64,000 nucleotides of DNA from NCBI RefSeq assembly GCF_000688295.1, contig NZ_JHZF01000016.1:62001-126000 (forward strand), given 5' to 3'. Positions 21,606 through 30,187 of this stretch are shown piece by piece; position 1 is the first letter of the stretch, and each line of letters begins with the position of its first letter. A program made the position numbers and the translations under genes. Under the pieces are notes generated by a model that was not told the origin of the DNA, searched no databases, and worked only from the letters and a program-made list of their open reading frames with translations. The stretch is from Pseudooceanicola nanhaiensis DSM 18065 (GTDB lineage Bacteria; Pseudomonadota; Alphaproteobacteria; Rhodobacterales; Rhodobacteraceae).

Positions 21606-22736
21606 TCAGACCAGTTCGGCCAGGGCCTTCGCGTCGAACCCGTCCACCGGTTGTCCGGTGCGCACCTTCTCGGGCCAGGCCGGGTCGCTCAGCAGGATGC
21701 GGCCGACGGCGATCAGGTCGAATTCGTCGCGCTCCATCCGGGCGGTCAGCTTCTCGATCCCGGCCGCGGGCGCGCTGTCGCCGCGGAAGGCGCGGAAGAA
21801 GTCCCCGTCCAGCCCGACCGAGCCCACGCTGACCGTCGGCTTGCCGGTGATCTTCTTGGCCCAGCCCGCGAAGTTCAGGCCGTCCTCGCCGTCCAGCTCG
21901 GGGAATTCCGGCTCCCAGAAGCGGCGCTGCGAGCAGTGGAAGACGTCGACGCCCGCCTCGGACAGGGGCTGGAGCCAGTCCGCCATCTCGTCCGGGCTGT
22001 GCGCGAGCTTGACCTTGTAATCCTGCTGTTTCCACTGCGACAGGCGCAGGAAGATCGGGAAATCGGCGCTGACGGCCGCGCGCATCGCCTTCACCAGCTC
22101 GACCAGCACGCGGGAACGTTCGGGCAGGCTCGGCCCGCCCCAGCGGTCGGTGCGGAGGTTGGTGCCGTCCCACAGGAACTGGTCCAGAAGATAGCCGTGC
22201 GCGCCGTGGATTTCGGCCATGTCGAAGCCCAGCCGTTCGGCCTCGGCCCCCGCCTTGGCGAAGGCGTCGATCAGGTCGGCGATGTCCTCCTCGGACATGG
22301 TGGCCCCGCGCGGATCCTCGGGCGCGACGATGCCCGAGGGGCTCTCGACCGGCGCCTCGGGCTCCCAGCCGGCGGAGCCGCGGGTGGAGCCGGTGTGCCA
22401 GATCTGCGGACCCATCCGGCCGCCCGCCTCGTGGACGGAGTCGATCACCTGCTTCCAGCCGCCGAGCGCGTCGTCCCCATGGAAGAACGGCACATGGGGC
22501 AGGTTGCGCGAGGCGGGGCGGTCGACCACGGTCCCTTCGGAGAGGATGAGACCCACGCCGCCCTCGACCCTGCGGCGGTAATACTCCGCGTTCTTCGCGC
22601 CGGGCACGCCCTCGGGCGCCATGTTGCGCGTCATCGGCGCCATGACGATCCGGTTCTTCATCTCGAGCGCGCCGACCCGGAACGGGCGGAACAGGGCTTC
22701 GGTGCCGGGGGCGGGGGTCGGGTCACTGGGCGACAT
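21606..22736 (-). CDS. Old Yellow Enzyme-family NADH:flavin oxidoreductase
   Basis: 376 residues with an FMN-binding TIM barrel: FRPFRVGALEMKNRIVMAPMTRN at the N-terminus, the IHGAHGYLLDQFLW motif, and the C-terminal GRILLSDPAWPEK FMN phosphate loop. Members reduce activated alkenes, quinones or nitro compounds. ATG 22736 lies 11 bp from a perfect 7-7-7 palindrome, a typical TetR-family (NemR-like) arrangement for electrophile-induced OYE genes. No regulator gene is adjacent. Confidence 0.88.
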   Translation of the reverse strand: MSPSDPTPAPGTEALFRPFRVGALEMKNRIVMAPMTRNMAPEGVPGAKNAEYYRRRVEGGVGLILSEGTVVDRPASRNLPHVPFFHGDDALGGWKQVIDSVHEAGGRMGPQIWHTGSTRGSAGWEPEAPVESPSGIVAPEDPRGATMSEEDIADLIDAFAKAGAEAERLGFDMAEIHGAHGYLLDQFLWDGTNLRTDRWGGPSLPERSRVLVELVKAMRAAVSADFPIFLRLSQWKQQDYKVKLAHSPDEMADWLQPLSEAGVDVFHCSQRRFWEPEFPELDGEDGLNFAGWAKKITGKPTVSVGSVGLDGDFFRAFRGDSAPAAGIEKLTARMERDEFDLIAVGRILLSDPAWPEKVRTGQPVDGFDAKALAELV

Positions 22737-22746
22737 ATCGGTCCTC

Positions 22747-22767
22747 TGAACTGTTTGGTTCAGTTCA
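22747..22767. promoter_or_regulatory. Palindromic operator upstream of the OYE gene
   Basis: TGAACTG (22747-22753), 7-bp centre TTTGGTT, CAGTTCA (22761-22767): a perfect inverted repeat directly upstream of the ATG at 22736. Symmetry and position fit a TetR-family repressor site. The cognate regulator is not in the window next to it. Confidence 0.7.
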
Positions 22768-23195
22768 CCTAGAGACTCCCGCCGCCGTTGCAAGGCGGCA
22801 TGGTGCGCATGGCGGATATGTGGCAGGCGAAACGGTGAGCCCGCGGGGGTCACGGCGCGGGGACCCGGCCCGGGATCGGCCCTGACCACGCCGGGCCGTG
22901 CCATCGCCGTTTCGTGTCCGCCCGCCGTGAAATCTGGTGCACTCGGTGTTGCCCCTTACTTGGCGTAATAGGACGTGACTGCAGTGTCACCGTAGCATCG
23001 GTCGCATTGCTGATGCACTTGCTGCGGACGGACGGGGTAGACCTTTGTGCAGATGCGTGACGCGCCTGAGCCGGCAGGAGTATCGGGCTTCGCGTCACCC
23101 GGCCCGAGGGGCGGAAAGAATGACGGTCCGTCTTCCTTCCGGTATCTACACTCAATGCAGGTTCATGCGTCCGCGCGGACAATGAGTTGAGACCC
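22768..23195. other. About 430 bp without a supportable gene at the start of the metal region
   Basis: No convincing coding pattern on either strand. The sequence from about 22,920 is less GC-rich in style than its left neighbour. It marks the junction between the core-type thyA/OYE block and the metal-resistance block. I found no direct repeat, integrase or tRNA end here. Confidence 0.4.
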
Positions 23196-23226
23196 TTGAA
23201 CCTACAGTCGCTGTAGATCGTATATC
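23196..23226 (+). promoter_or_regulatory. MerR-family-type promoter (19-bp spacer with internal dyad) for the P1B ATPase
   Basis: TTGAAC (23196-23201), a 19-bp spacer, and TATATC (23221-23226). The over-long spacer contains a perfect dyad CTACAG-TCG-CTGTAG (23202-23216). The 19-bp spacer with a central dyad is the hallmark of promoters that MerR-family activators (ZntR, CadR, PbrR, CueR) untwist. No intact MerR gene is adjacent; the only MerR-like sequence in the window is a truncated fragment at 31.7-31.8 kb. Confidence 0.75.
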
Positions 23227-23260
23227 GCCATCCGAGCGGGACTCACGACGGAGAAAGATC

Positions 23261-25552
23261 ATGGCCGACCGAAGCGCAGGACAACGCGAATGGCGCGTGA
23301 CGGGGATGGATTGCGGATCCTGCGCGGCCAAGGTGCGCGGCGCGGTCGAACGTCTTCCGGGTGTCGCGGAGGTGGAGGTTGCGCTGATGGCCGAACGACT
23401 GCGGCTGACACTGGACGAAGCGCAGACCTCGCCCGAGGGCGTCGAGAAGGCCGTGCGCGGGGTCGGCTTCGGCATTGCGCCCTGGGGGGCGCGGCCGGAG
23501 AAGCCCACGGGGGGCTTCGTGCTGCCGGACGGGGCGTTTCCCGGAGCGGCCGAGCCTTCGGAGGCCGAGAGTGGCACCGAGGCAGCAACGCCACCGTCCG
23601 AGGAGGCCACCGCTCCCTCGTGGTATGGAACCGCCAAGGGCCGGCTGGTGCTCGGCACCGGCGCGCTGCTGGGGGTGGCCTGGGCGTCGCGGCTCTTTTT
23701 CCCCGCCGAGATCGCCCATTGGGCTTTTGTCCTCGCCACGCTGATCGGCCTCGTCCCCGTGGCGCGGCGTGCGTTCGCCATGGCGCGTGCCCGGATGCCC
23801 TTCACCATCGAGATGCTGATGACGATCGCCGCCGGCGGCGCTCTGGTGATCGGCGAGGCGGAGGAAGCCGCGCTGGTCGTCTTCCTCTTCGCCCTGGGCG
23901 AGCTGCTGGAAGGCGTCTCGGCGGGCAAGGCACGCGACAGCATCCGGGCGCTTTCGAAACTCGTGCCGAAGACGGCGCGGCTGGAGGTGGGCAGCAGGAC
24001 ACGCGAGGTCTCGGCCGACAGGCTCCAGGTGGGCCAGGTCGTGCAGGTCCGGCCCGGCGACCGCGTGCCCTGCGACGGGGAGGTGATCGACGGCACCTCG
24101 GGCGTCGACGAAAGCCCGGTGACCGGCGAGAGCGTCCCGAGCCTCAAGGAGCCGGGCGCCGAGGTCTTCGCCGGGTCGATCAACGCCGAGGCGCTTCTGC
24201 GCGTGCGGGTCGCCAAGGCGGCCGAGGACAACACCATCGCCCGCATCATCCGCCTCGTGGAGGAGGCCGAGAGCGCCCGCGCGCCCACCGAGCGCTTCAT
24301 CGACCGGTTCAGCCGGGTCTACATGCCCGCCGTGGTCGGGGCCGCGCTGCTGGTGGCGGTCATGCCGCCACTGTTCTTCGGGCAGCCCTGGGGCGAATGG
24401 GTCTACCGCGCGCTGGCGCTCCTGCTGATCGGGTGCCCCTGTGCGCTGGTGATCTCGGTGCCCGCCTCGATCGCCTCGGCGCTTTCGACCGGGGCCCGCA
24501 ACGGCCTGCTGATGAAGGGTGGCGCGGTGATCGAGGCCGCGGCCCGCACCACCCATGTCGCCTTCGACAAGACCGGGACACTCACGCATGGCAAGCCGCG
24601 CGTGACGGACGTTTCGGTGCTGAGCGGAAGCGTGGACGACCTCATGGCGCTCGCCGCCGGGGTCGAGAGCGGCGCGAGCCACCCTCTCGGACAGGCGATC
24701 TGCGCCGAGGCCGAAAGGCGGGGCGTGGACGCGGCGGCGGCGACCGGCGGCCGCGCGCTTCCCGGCAAGGGGGCTGAGGCCTCCATCGACGGCGCGATCG
24801 TCAGCGTCGGCTCTCCGCGGCTGGCAAACGAGCGCGGCGCGCTCACGGACGACCTGCGGACCCGCGTGTCGGCGCTGGAAGCCGAGGGCAAGACGGTTGT
24901 GATCGTGCTCTGCGATGACGTGCCTCGGGGCCTCATCGCGCTCAGGGACGAGCCGCGCGCCGATGCGGCGGATGCGGTCGCGCAGCTGCGCGACCTTGGC
25001 ATCTCTTCGATCATGTTGACCGGCGACAATCCACGCACGGCGCTGGCCATCGCTGAGGGGCTCGGGATCGCGCATCGCTCCGAACTCATGCCCGAAGACA
25101 AGGTGAAGGCGATCCGCGATCTGACGACGGACGCCCGCGTGATGATGATCGGCGACGGGATCAACGACGCGCCGGCGCTCGCTGCCGCGCATGTGGGCGT
25201 CGCCATGGGCTCGGGCACCGACGTGGCGCTCGAGACGGCCGACGCCGCGATCCTGCGCAACCGCGTGACCGATGTGGCGGCCAAGATCCGCCTCGCCCGG
25301 GCCACCATGTCGAACATCCGCCAGAACATCGCCATCGCGCTCGGGCTCAAGGCGGTCTTCCTCGTGACCACCGTGCTCGGGATCACCGGCCTCTGGATCG
25401 CCATCCTCGCGGATACCGGCGCCACGGTGCTGGTCACGATGAACGCGCTCCGGCTGCTGCTCTTTCGGCCGTCCGGCGCGGGATCCGTGGCAGAACCCAC
25501 CTCAAGACATACATCTGATGCAACGTCAGAGAGCGCATCCGCGACCAGCTGA
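23261..25552 (+). CDS. Heavy-metal P1B-type ATPase (ZntA/CadA-like Zn/Cd/Pb exporter)
   Basis: 763 residues. N-terminal metal-binding domain with GMDCGSC (residues ~15-21); a Pro/Ser/Glu-rich linker; eight-helix transmembrane core; actuator TGES; ion-selectivity motif CPC in LIGCPCALVIS (P1B-2 type would select Zn/Cd/Pb); phosphorylation DKTGTLTHG; hinge GDGINDAPAL. It pumps divalent soft metals from the cytoplasm. It is driven by the MerR-type promoter just upstream and is followed 12 bp later by a DUF411 gene, probably in one operon. Zn/Cd/Pb preference rests on lacking Cu-type features and is moderately sure. Confidence 0.93.
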   Translation: MADRSAGQREWRVTGMDCGSCAAKVRGAVERLPGVAEVEVALMAERLRLTLDEAQTSPEGVEKAVRGVGFGIAPWGARPEKPTGGFVLPDGAFPGAAEPSEAESGTEAATPPSEEATAPSWYGTAKGRLVLGTGALLGVAWASRLFFPAEIAHWAFVLATLIGLVPVARRAFAMARARMPFTIEMLMTIAAGGALVIGEAEEAALVVFLFALGELLEGVSAGKARDSIRALSKLVPKTARLEVGSRTREVSADRLQVGQVVQVRPGDRVPCDGEVIDGTSGVDESPVTGESVPSLKEPGAEVFAGSINAEALLRVRVAKAAEDNTIARIIRLVEEAESARAPTERFIDRFSRVYMPAVVGAALLVAVMPPLFFGQPWGEWVYRALALLLIGCPCALVISVPASIASALSTGARNGLLMKGGAVIEAAARTTHVAFDKTGTLTHGKPRVTDVSVLSGSVDDLMALAAGVESGASHPLGQAICAEAERRGVDAAAATGGRALPGKGAEASIDGAIVSVGSPRLANERGALTDDLRTRVSALEAEGKTVVIVLCDDVPRGLIALRDEPRADAADAVAQLRDLGISSIMLTGDNPRTALAIAEGLGIAHRSELMPEDKVKAIRDLTTDARVMMIGDGINDAPALAAAHVGVAMGSGTDVALETADAAILRNRVTDVAAKIRLARATMSNIRQNIAIALGLKAVFLVTTVLGITGLWIAILADTGATVLVTMNALRLLLFRPSGAGSVAEPTSRHTSDATSESASATS

Positions 25553-25564
25553 AAGGATACACCG

Positions 25565-26032
25565 ATGACCATGACCCGCCGCGCCATGATGGCAGTCACC
25601 GCAGGCTTCGCCGCCTCCGCTCCGCTCGCGGGGGCAGCCCAGGGCGGCCCCGCGATCCACGTCCTGAAGGACCCGAATTGCGGATGCTGCACTTCCTGGA
25701 TCGAGATCCTGCGCGAAGATGGCTTCTCCGTCACGACCGAGCGCAGTCTCGGCACGCTGCTGATGCAGCACAAGCTCGAGAACGGCATCCCGCAAAACAT
25801 GACGTCGTGCCATACCGGTGAGATCGAGGGCTACATGATCGAAGGACACGTGCCGGCTGCCGACATCCGAAGACTGCTTTCCGAACGCCCGGATGCCGTC
25901 GGCCTTGCTGTCCCCGGCATGCCCTACGGCTCGCCCGGCATGGGTCCCGAGGCCGAGCGTGAAGCCTATTACGTCTTCCTGATCCGCAAGGACGGTCGCA
26001 CCGAGGTGTTCACGAGCTACGCCGCCGCCTGA
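25565..26032 (+). CDS. DUF411 periplasmic metal-binding protein
   Basis: 155 residues. The N-terminus MTMTRRAMMAVTAGFAASAPLAGA is a signal peptide with a near twin-arginine start. The mature part has the DUF411 signature NCGCCTSW (Cys residues near 42-45) followed by a thioredoxin-like strand pattern, LENGIPQNMTSCHT and the GHVPAADIRRLL helix. DUF411 proteins accompany copper, silver and other soft-metal resistance genes and probably bind metal through the CxCC cluster. It is coupled to the P1B ATPase upstream. Confidence 0.88.
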   Translation: MTMTRRAMMAVTAGFAASAPLAGAAQGGPAIHVLKDPNCGCCTSWIEILREDGFSVTTERSLGTLLMQHKLENGIPQNMTSCHTGEIEGYMIEGHVPAADIRRLLSERPDAVGLAVPGMPYGSPGMGPEAEREAYYVFLIRKDGRTEVFTSYAAA

Positions 26033-26080
26033 CACCCTGCGCTCCAGGCGACGGGCGGTCCGGGTCGGCGGGCAGGGGCG

Positions 26081-26329
26081 TCAGGCCTCTGCCGGCTCCG
26101 GAGGATCGGCGGGATCGAGCCGCGGGTGGGTCTCCTCGGAGAGCCAGAACAGAAGCCCGCCGGAGAGGAACATGGAGCCTGCGACGAACCAAAAGGCCGG
26201 CTCGGCCAGGCCGGTGAGGCTGGCGGCGAGGCCGAGCCCGAGGCCGCCGATCGCATAGCCGAGGTCGCGCCAGAAGCGGTAGATGCCCACACGGGGAGGA
26301 GGGGGTGTCCGGAATTTCGCCGCAGGCAC
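26081..26329 (-). pseudogene. MFS transporter, C-terminal remnant
   Basis: Only the last ~75 residues of a major-facilitator protein remain: YRFWRDLGYAIGGLGLGL, a membrane helix, FWFVAGSMFLSGGLLFWL, and the EETHPRL tail seen at the end of many MFS exporters. The upstream ten or so helices are absent, and the frame begins abruptly about 55 bp from the neighbouring gene. It is a deletion remnant, pointing to recombination inside the metal region. Confidence 0.7.
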
Positions 26330-26383
26330 TGAGGGCGGGGAGCTGCCATGCGCCGCATTGGGCGCGAATGGCAGCTCCTGACG

Positions 26384-27025
26384 TCAGCTCGCGTCCTTGA
26401 ACTCGGCGTATGCGCCGCGGACCCGGAGTGTCACGGTCACCTCTGTGCTGTCGCGGTTGCGCCAGAACCAGCCGTGCTCGCCGTCGAAGTCGGCGACGAT
26501 CTCGCCTTCGCCTCCGGTCGAGCCGCGGCCCTTCTCGTAGGTGACGGAATCGCCGCCGCCGTGACCGTGCAGGTCGAAGTTCACCCGCCCGCCTTCGACA
26601 ATCATCAGGTATTCGGCGGTCTGGCCCTCTTCCATCACCAGCTTCCATTCGGCGGAGTCACCAGGTGCCAGCGTGAAGGTGATCTCATCCCGCCACGCTT
26701 CGCTCTCTTCGGCCGGTGTGGCCTCCTGAGCGTGAGCGGCGCCCACAAACAGGCCGAAGATATCGTTCAACAGGCTCGACTGCTCGCCTTCGGTCTCCAT
26801 CATTTGCCGGTCCATCTCGGCCTCTTCGGCAAGCTGGGTCTTGATCTCGCCCATCTCGGTGAGGCCGAGCACGCCGCCGATACGGGTCGGGTCGATGCCG
26901 TATTCGGCGGGCAGGACCACGGTGACGAGGATCGCCACGGCCGAGACGCCGGCGATGACGGTGGATCTCAGAAGCTGCGCCGAGCTGGGCAGCTCTTCGA
27001 GCGAGGGGCGGTTGGAATTGAACAT
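26384..27025 (-). CDS. Single-pass transmembrane anchor protein of the HupE-like metal operon
   Basis: 213 residues. One membrane helix near residues 20-40 (STVIAGVSAVAILVTVVLP), a linker with a second hydrophobic patch (~85-100), then a soluble beta-rich domain (~110-213) containing FDLHGHGGGD and WFWRNRD. Proteins of this type are seen beside HupE/UreJ-like permeases and are usually called transmembrane anchor proteins; no function is established. It is third in the minus-strand operon, 22 bp after the permease. The His/Gly loop could touch metal, but this is inference. Confidence 0.65.
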   Translation of the reverse strand: MFNSNRPSLEELPSSAQLLRSTVIAGVSAVAILVTVVLPAEYGIDPTRIGGVLGLTEMGEIKTQLAEEAEMDRQMMETEGEQSSLLNDIFGLFVGAAHAQEATPAEESEAWRDEITFTLAPGDSAEWKLVMEEGQTAEYLMIVEGGRVNFDLHGHGGGDSVTYEKGRGSTGGEGEIVADFDGEHGWFWRNRDSTEVTVTLRVRGAYAEFKDAS

Positions 27026-27047
27026 GTCGTGTCTCCTTGTCTGAGTT

Positions 27048-27770
<723 letters not shown>

Positions 27771-27827
27771 GTGGGTCTCCCTGGATTGTCCGTTGTTGCG
27801 CTGTGATCTGCCCGTGACGGGCAAGGC

Positions 27828-28199
27828 TCATGCGCGTGGCGGACGCTCCAGGCGGAACACGGGGGGGGCCCAGTGGGCCAGGGCATAGCCATGCCAGAGG
27901 GCGCGCGTCTCGACCGGCACGGTGTCGCGCCGCGCCGACATCAGCGCGGCATGACTGTGGTCGTGATCGGCGACTTCGTGGCTGTGCCCGTGCATCGCCC
28001 AGACCAGGTCTTCCTCCAGTCCGTGGGAGTGGCCATGTTCGGCGATCATCTCCGCATGGTCCTGCAAGGTCTCGATGACCTGCGGCACATGCGACGCGTG
28101 CGGTGAGACGGTCCAGAAGGTCAGGGCCAAGCAGATCAGCACGGCGAAGGACGGCGCTCCGATCCGCGTTCCAACCCGCTTTTTGATCGCCTTCTGCAC
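27828..28199 (-). CDS. Small His-rich membrane-anchored protein (putative metal-binding)
   Basis: 123 residues. A membrane helix or signal (residues ~17-32) precedes a segment with three His clusters: HGHSHG near residue 55, HGHSHE near 70 and HDHSH near 79. The C-terminus is basic. I do not know a named family. HxH clusters are typical of nickel, cobalt or zinc buffering. It is the first gene of the minus-strand operon and starts 40 bp from the palindrome shared with the sensor gene. Confidence 0.65.
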   Translation of the reverse strand: MQKAIKKRVGTRIGAPSFAVLICLALTFWTVSPHASHVPQVIETLQDHAEMIAEHGHSHGLEEDLVWAMHGHSHEVADHDHSHAALMSARRDTVPVETRALWHGYALAHWAPPVFRLERPPRA

Positions 28200-28238
28200 T
28201 GCCCTTGTCCCTCGTGATGCGTCTTGGCGGCATCTTGC

Positions 28239-28262
28239 GGTATCCCCCTCGGGAGGATAGCC
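28239..28262. promoter_or_regulatory. 24-bp palindrome, likely operator of the CsoR/RcnR-family sensor
   Basis: GGTATCC...GGATAGCC spans 28239-28262 with a C-tract and G-tract in the middle (CCCCC/GGGAGG). The A/T-flanked G/C-tract inverted repeat is the pattern bound by RcnR, InrS, DmeR and CsoR proteins. It sits between the divergent starts of the His-rich gene (28199) and the sensor gene (28270), so it can serve both directions. Confidence 0.75.
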
Positions 28263-28269
28263 ATCGCTT

Positions 28270-28527
28270 ATGACAGAACCGCATGTCCACGCAAGTCACC
28301 CCAGGGTCGCGTCCCGGCTGAAACGCGCCGAGGGGCATCTCCGTTCGGTCATCGCCATGATCGAGGAGGGTCGGCCCTGCCTCGACGTCGCGCAGCAGTT
28401 GCAGGCGGTGGAGCGGGCCGTGCGCAATGCCAAGCAGGCCCTCATCCACGATCATATGGATCATTGCCTCGACGGCGACGATGCCGGCGACCGGAACGAG
28501 TTGAAGGCCATCTCCCGCTATCTCTGA
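28270..28527 (+). CDS. CsoR/RcnR/InrS-family metal sensor with nickel-type H-C-H-C fingerprint
   Basis: 85 residues, an all-alpha DUF156 repressor. In the family W-X-Y-Z fingerprint the spacings give H5 (W), C37 (X), H62 (Y) and C66 (Z): X to Y is 25, X to Z is 29, and W to X is 32, as in the nickel sensor InrS. RcnR has H-C-H-H, and copper CsoR lacks the W histidine. The helix RVASRLKRAEGHLRSV is the DNA-contact region. It probably represses itself, the downstream MFS gene (8 bp gap) and the divergent His-rich operon through the 24-bp palindrome. Nickel is favoured; cobalt or copper remain possible. Confidence 0.82.
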   Translation: MTEPHVHASHPRVASRLKRAEGHLRSVIAMIEEGRPCLDVAQQLQAVERAVRNAKQALIHDHMDHCLDGDDAGDRNELKAISRYL

Positions 28528-28534
28528 GGGGTCC

Positions 28535-29854
28535 ATGCTCGAAATCCTCGCCGACCGCACCTACCGCCACCTGTTCCTGGCCCAGGTGGTCGCTCTTCTC
28601 GGCACGGGCCTCGCCACGGTGGCGCTCGGACTCTTGGCCTACGACCTCGCCGGCGACGGCGCGGCGATGGTGCTGGGCACGGTCTTCACGATCAAGATGG
28701 TCGCCTATGTCGGGATCGCGCCGGTCGCCGGTGCCTTCGCCGACCGGGTGAACCGCCGTGTTCTGCTGGTCGCGTTGGACGTGATCCGAGCCGGGGCGGC
28801 CCTCTGCCTGCCCTTCGTGACAGAGGTCTGGCAGGTCTACGTGCTTATCTTCCTGCTGCAATCGGCCTCGGCCGCCTTCACGCCGACCTTCCAGGCGACC
28901 ATCCCGGATGTCCTGCCCGAGGAGGCGCGCTACACGCGTGCACTGTCGCTCTCGGGACTGGCCTATGACCTGGAGAACATCGTCAGTCCGACGCTCGCGG
29001 CGCTGCTGCTGGCGGTCATGAGCTACAACACCCTGTTCCTTGGCACGGTGGCGGGCTTCGCCGCCTCTGCCCTGTTGGTGGTGTCGGTCCTGCTGCCCAA
29101 CCCCAGGCCTTCAGAGCCGCGCGGCATCCACGACCGGACAACGCGCGGCATCCGCATCTACCTCGCCACGCCGCGCCTGCGCGGATTGCTGGCGCTGAAC
29201 CTTGCGGCCGCGTCGGCGGGAGCGATGGTCCTGGTCAACACGGTGGTGCTGGTCCGAGGGTCCCTCGGGCTTCCGGAGAGCGCTCTCGCCTGGACGATGT
29301 TCGCCTTCGGGTCCGGGTCCATGCTGGCGGCACTGATCCTGCCGCGCATTCTCGACCGGATCTCCGACAGGCCGGTGATGCTGGCCGGTGCCGTGCTGAT
29401 GGTGGCCACCCTCTTGGGGCTGGCCGCGAGTGTCGCGCTGTCCGGCCTGGGCTGGCCCCTGCTCCTGGGGGCGTGGCTTCTGGTGGGCCTGGGATATTCG
29501 GCGGTGCTCACGCCCTCGGGGCGGCTGCTGCGGCGGTCGTCGCAGCCTGAGGACCGCCCGGCGGTCTTCGCCGCCCAATTCGCCCTGTCCCATGCCTGCT
29601 GGCTGGTGACCTACCCGCTGTCCGGCTGGCTCCTGACGCAATTCGGGACGGTTGCGGCCCTGGTCGTGCTTGCGGGGCTCGCAGCCCTCGGCGCGGCAAT
29701 CGCGCTACGGATCTGGCCAAAAGACGACCCTGAGGTGATGGAGCACACGCACGAGAACCTGCCGCTGGACCACCCGCACCTGAAGGGCCACCGCCGGCAC
29801 GCGCACAGCTTTGTGGTCGACGACCAGCACCCCCGATGGGCCTCGCAGCTCTGA
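28535..29854 (+). CDS. MFS metal exporter with His-rich C-terminus (NreB-like)
   Basis: 439 residues, about 12 membrane helices of the MFS type (GTGLATVALGLLAYDLAG, ADRVNRRVLLVALDVIRAG). The cytoplasmic C-terminal tail (~405-439) is rich in histidine (EHTHENLPLDHPHLKGHRRHAH), the hallmark of NreB-type nickel exporters. It follows the sensor gene by 8 bp and should be co-regulated. It likely removes excess Ni (or Co) from the cytoplasm. The stop is followed by the IS remnant. Confidence 0.8.
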   Translation: MLEILADRTYRHLFLAQVVALLGTGLATVALGLLAYDLAGDGAAMVLGTVFTIKMVAYVGIAPVAGAFADRVNRRVLLVALDVIRAGAALCLPFVTEVWQVYVLIFLLQSASAAFTPTFQATIPDVLPEEARYTRALSLSGLAYDLENIVSPTLAALLLAVMSYNTLFLGTVAGFAASALLVVSVLLPNPRPSEPRGIHDRTTRGIRIYLATPRLRGLLALNLAAASAGAMVLVNTVVLVRGSLGLPESALAWTMFAFGSGSMLAALILPRILDRISDRPVMLAGAVLMVATLLGLAASVALSGLGWPLLLGAWLLVGLGYSAVLTPSGRLLRRSSQPEDRPAVFAAQFALSHACWLVTYPLSGWLLTQFGTVAALVVLAGLAALGAAIALRIWPKDDPEVMEHTHENLPLDHPHLKGHRRHAHSFVVDDQHPRWASQL

Positions 29855-29911
29855 CCAGGCGGCCGGTCTGCACCGCATCCGCGGCGGCATGCCGGGCGAA
29901 GCGCAGGCCCG

Positions 29912-30000
29912 ACCGACGATGCCCGCGAGCGGGTCCAGGCATGGCAGCACGACTACATCACCACCGACCTCACTCGGGCCCGGGGAACCCCGACGCGGGC
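29912..30000 (+). mobile_element. IS3-family transposase, frameshifted C-terminal remnant
   Basis: In one frame 29915-29956 reads DDARERVQAWQHDY; after a single-base frame shift the next bases read HHRPHSGPGNPDA. Joined, they give the conserved end of IS3-group OrfB transposases (DARxxVxxWxxDYNxxRPHSxLGxLTP). No other part of the element, and no terminal inverted repeat, was found. The rest of the 333-bp gap (29855-30187) holds nothing I can identify. It is direct evidence of past IS activity in this region. Confidence 0.6.
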
Positions 30001-30187
30001 CCGCAGGGTGGTCCACAGGTACAGGCCCCTCGACGCAAGACCTCTCTCCGTGCCGAGCGGAGGTCGCATCACGCCTGCATTGGGTGAGACACGCGACCTG
30101 CCCGGGCAGTGTCCTTTCGCGGACAGGTCCCAAATCGGCTTCGACGGGCAAATGACCTCGTCATCCGGGGGGTGAAGGTGGGGCAGC

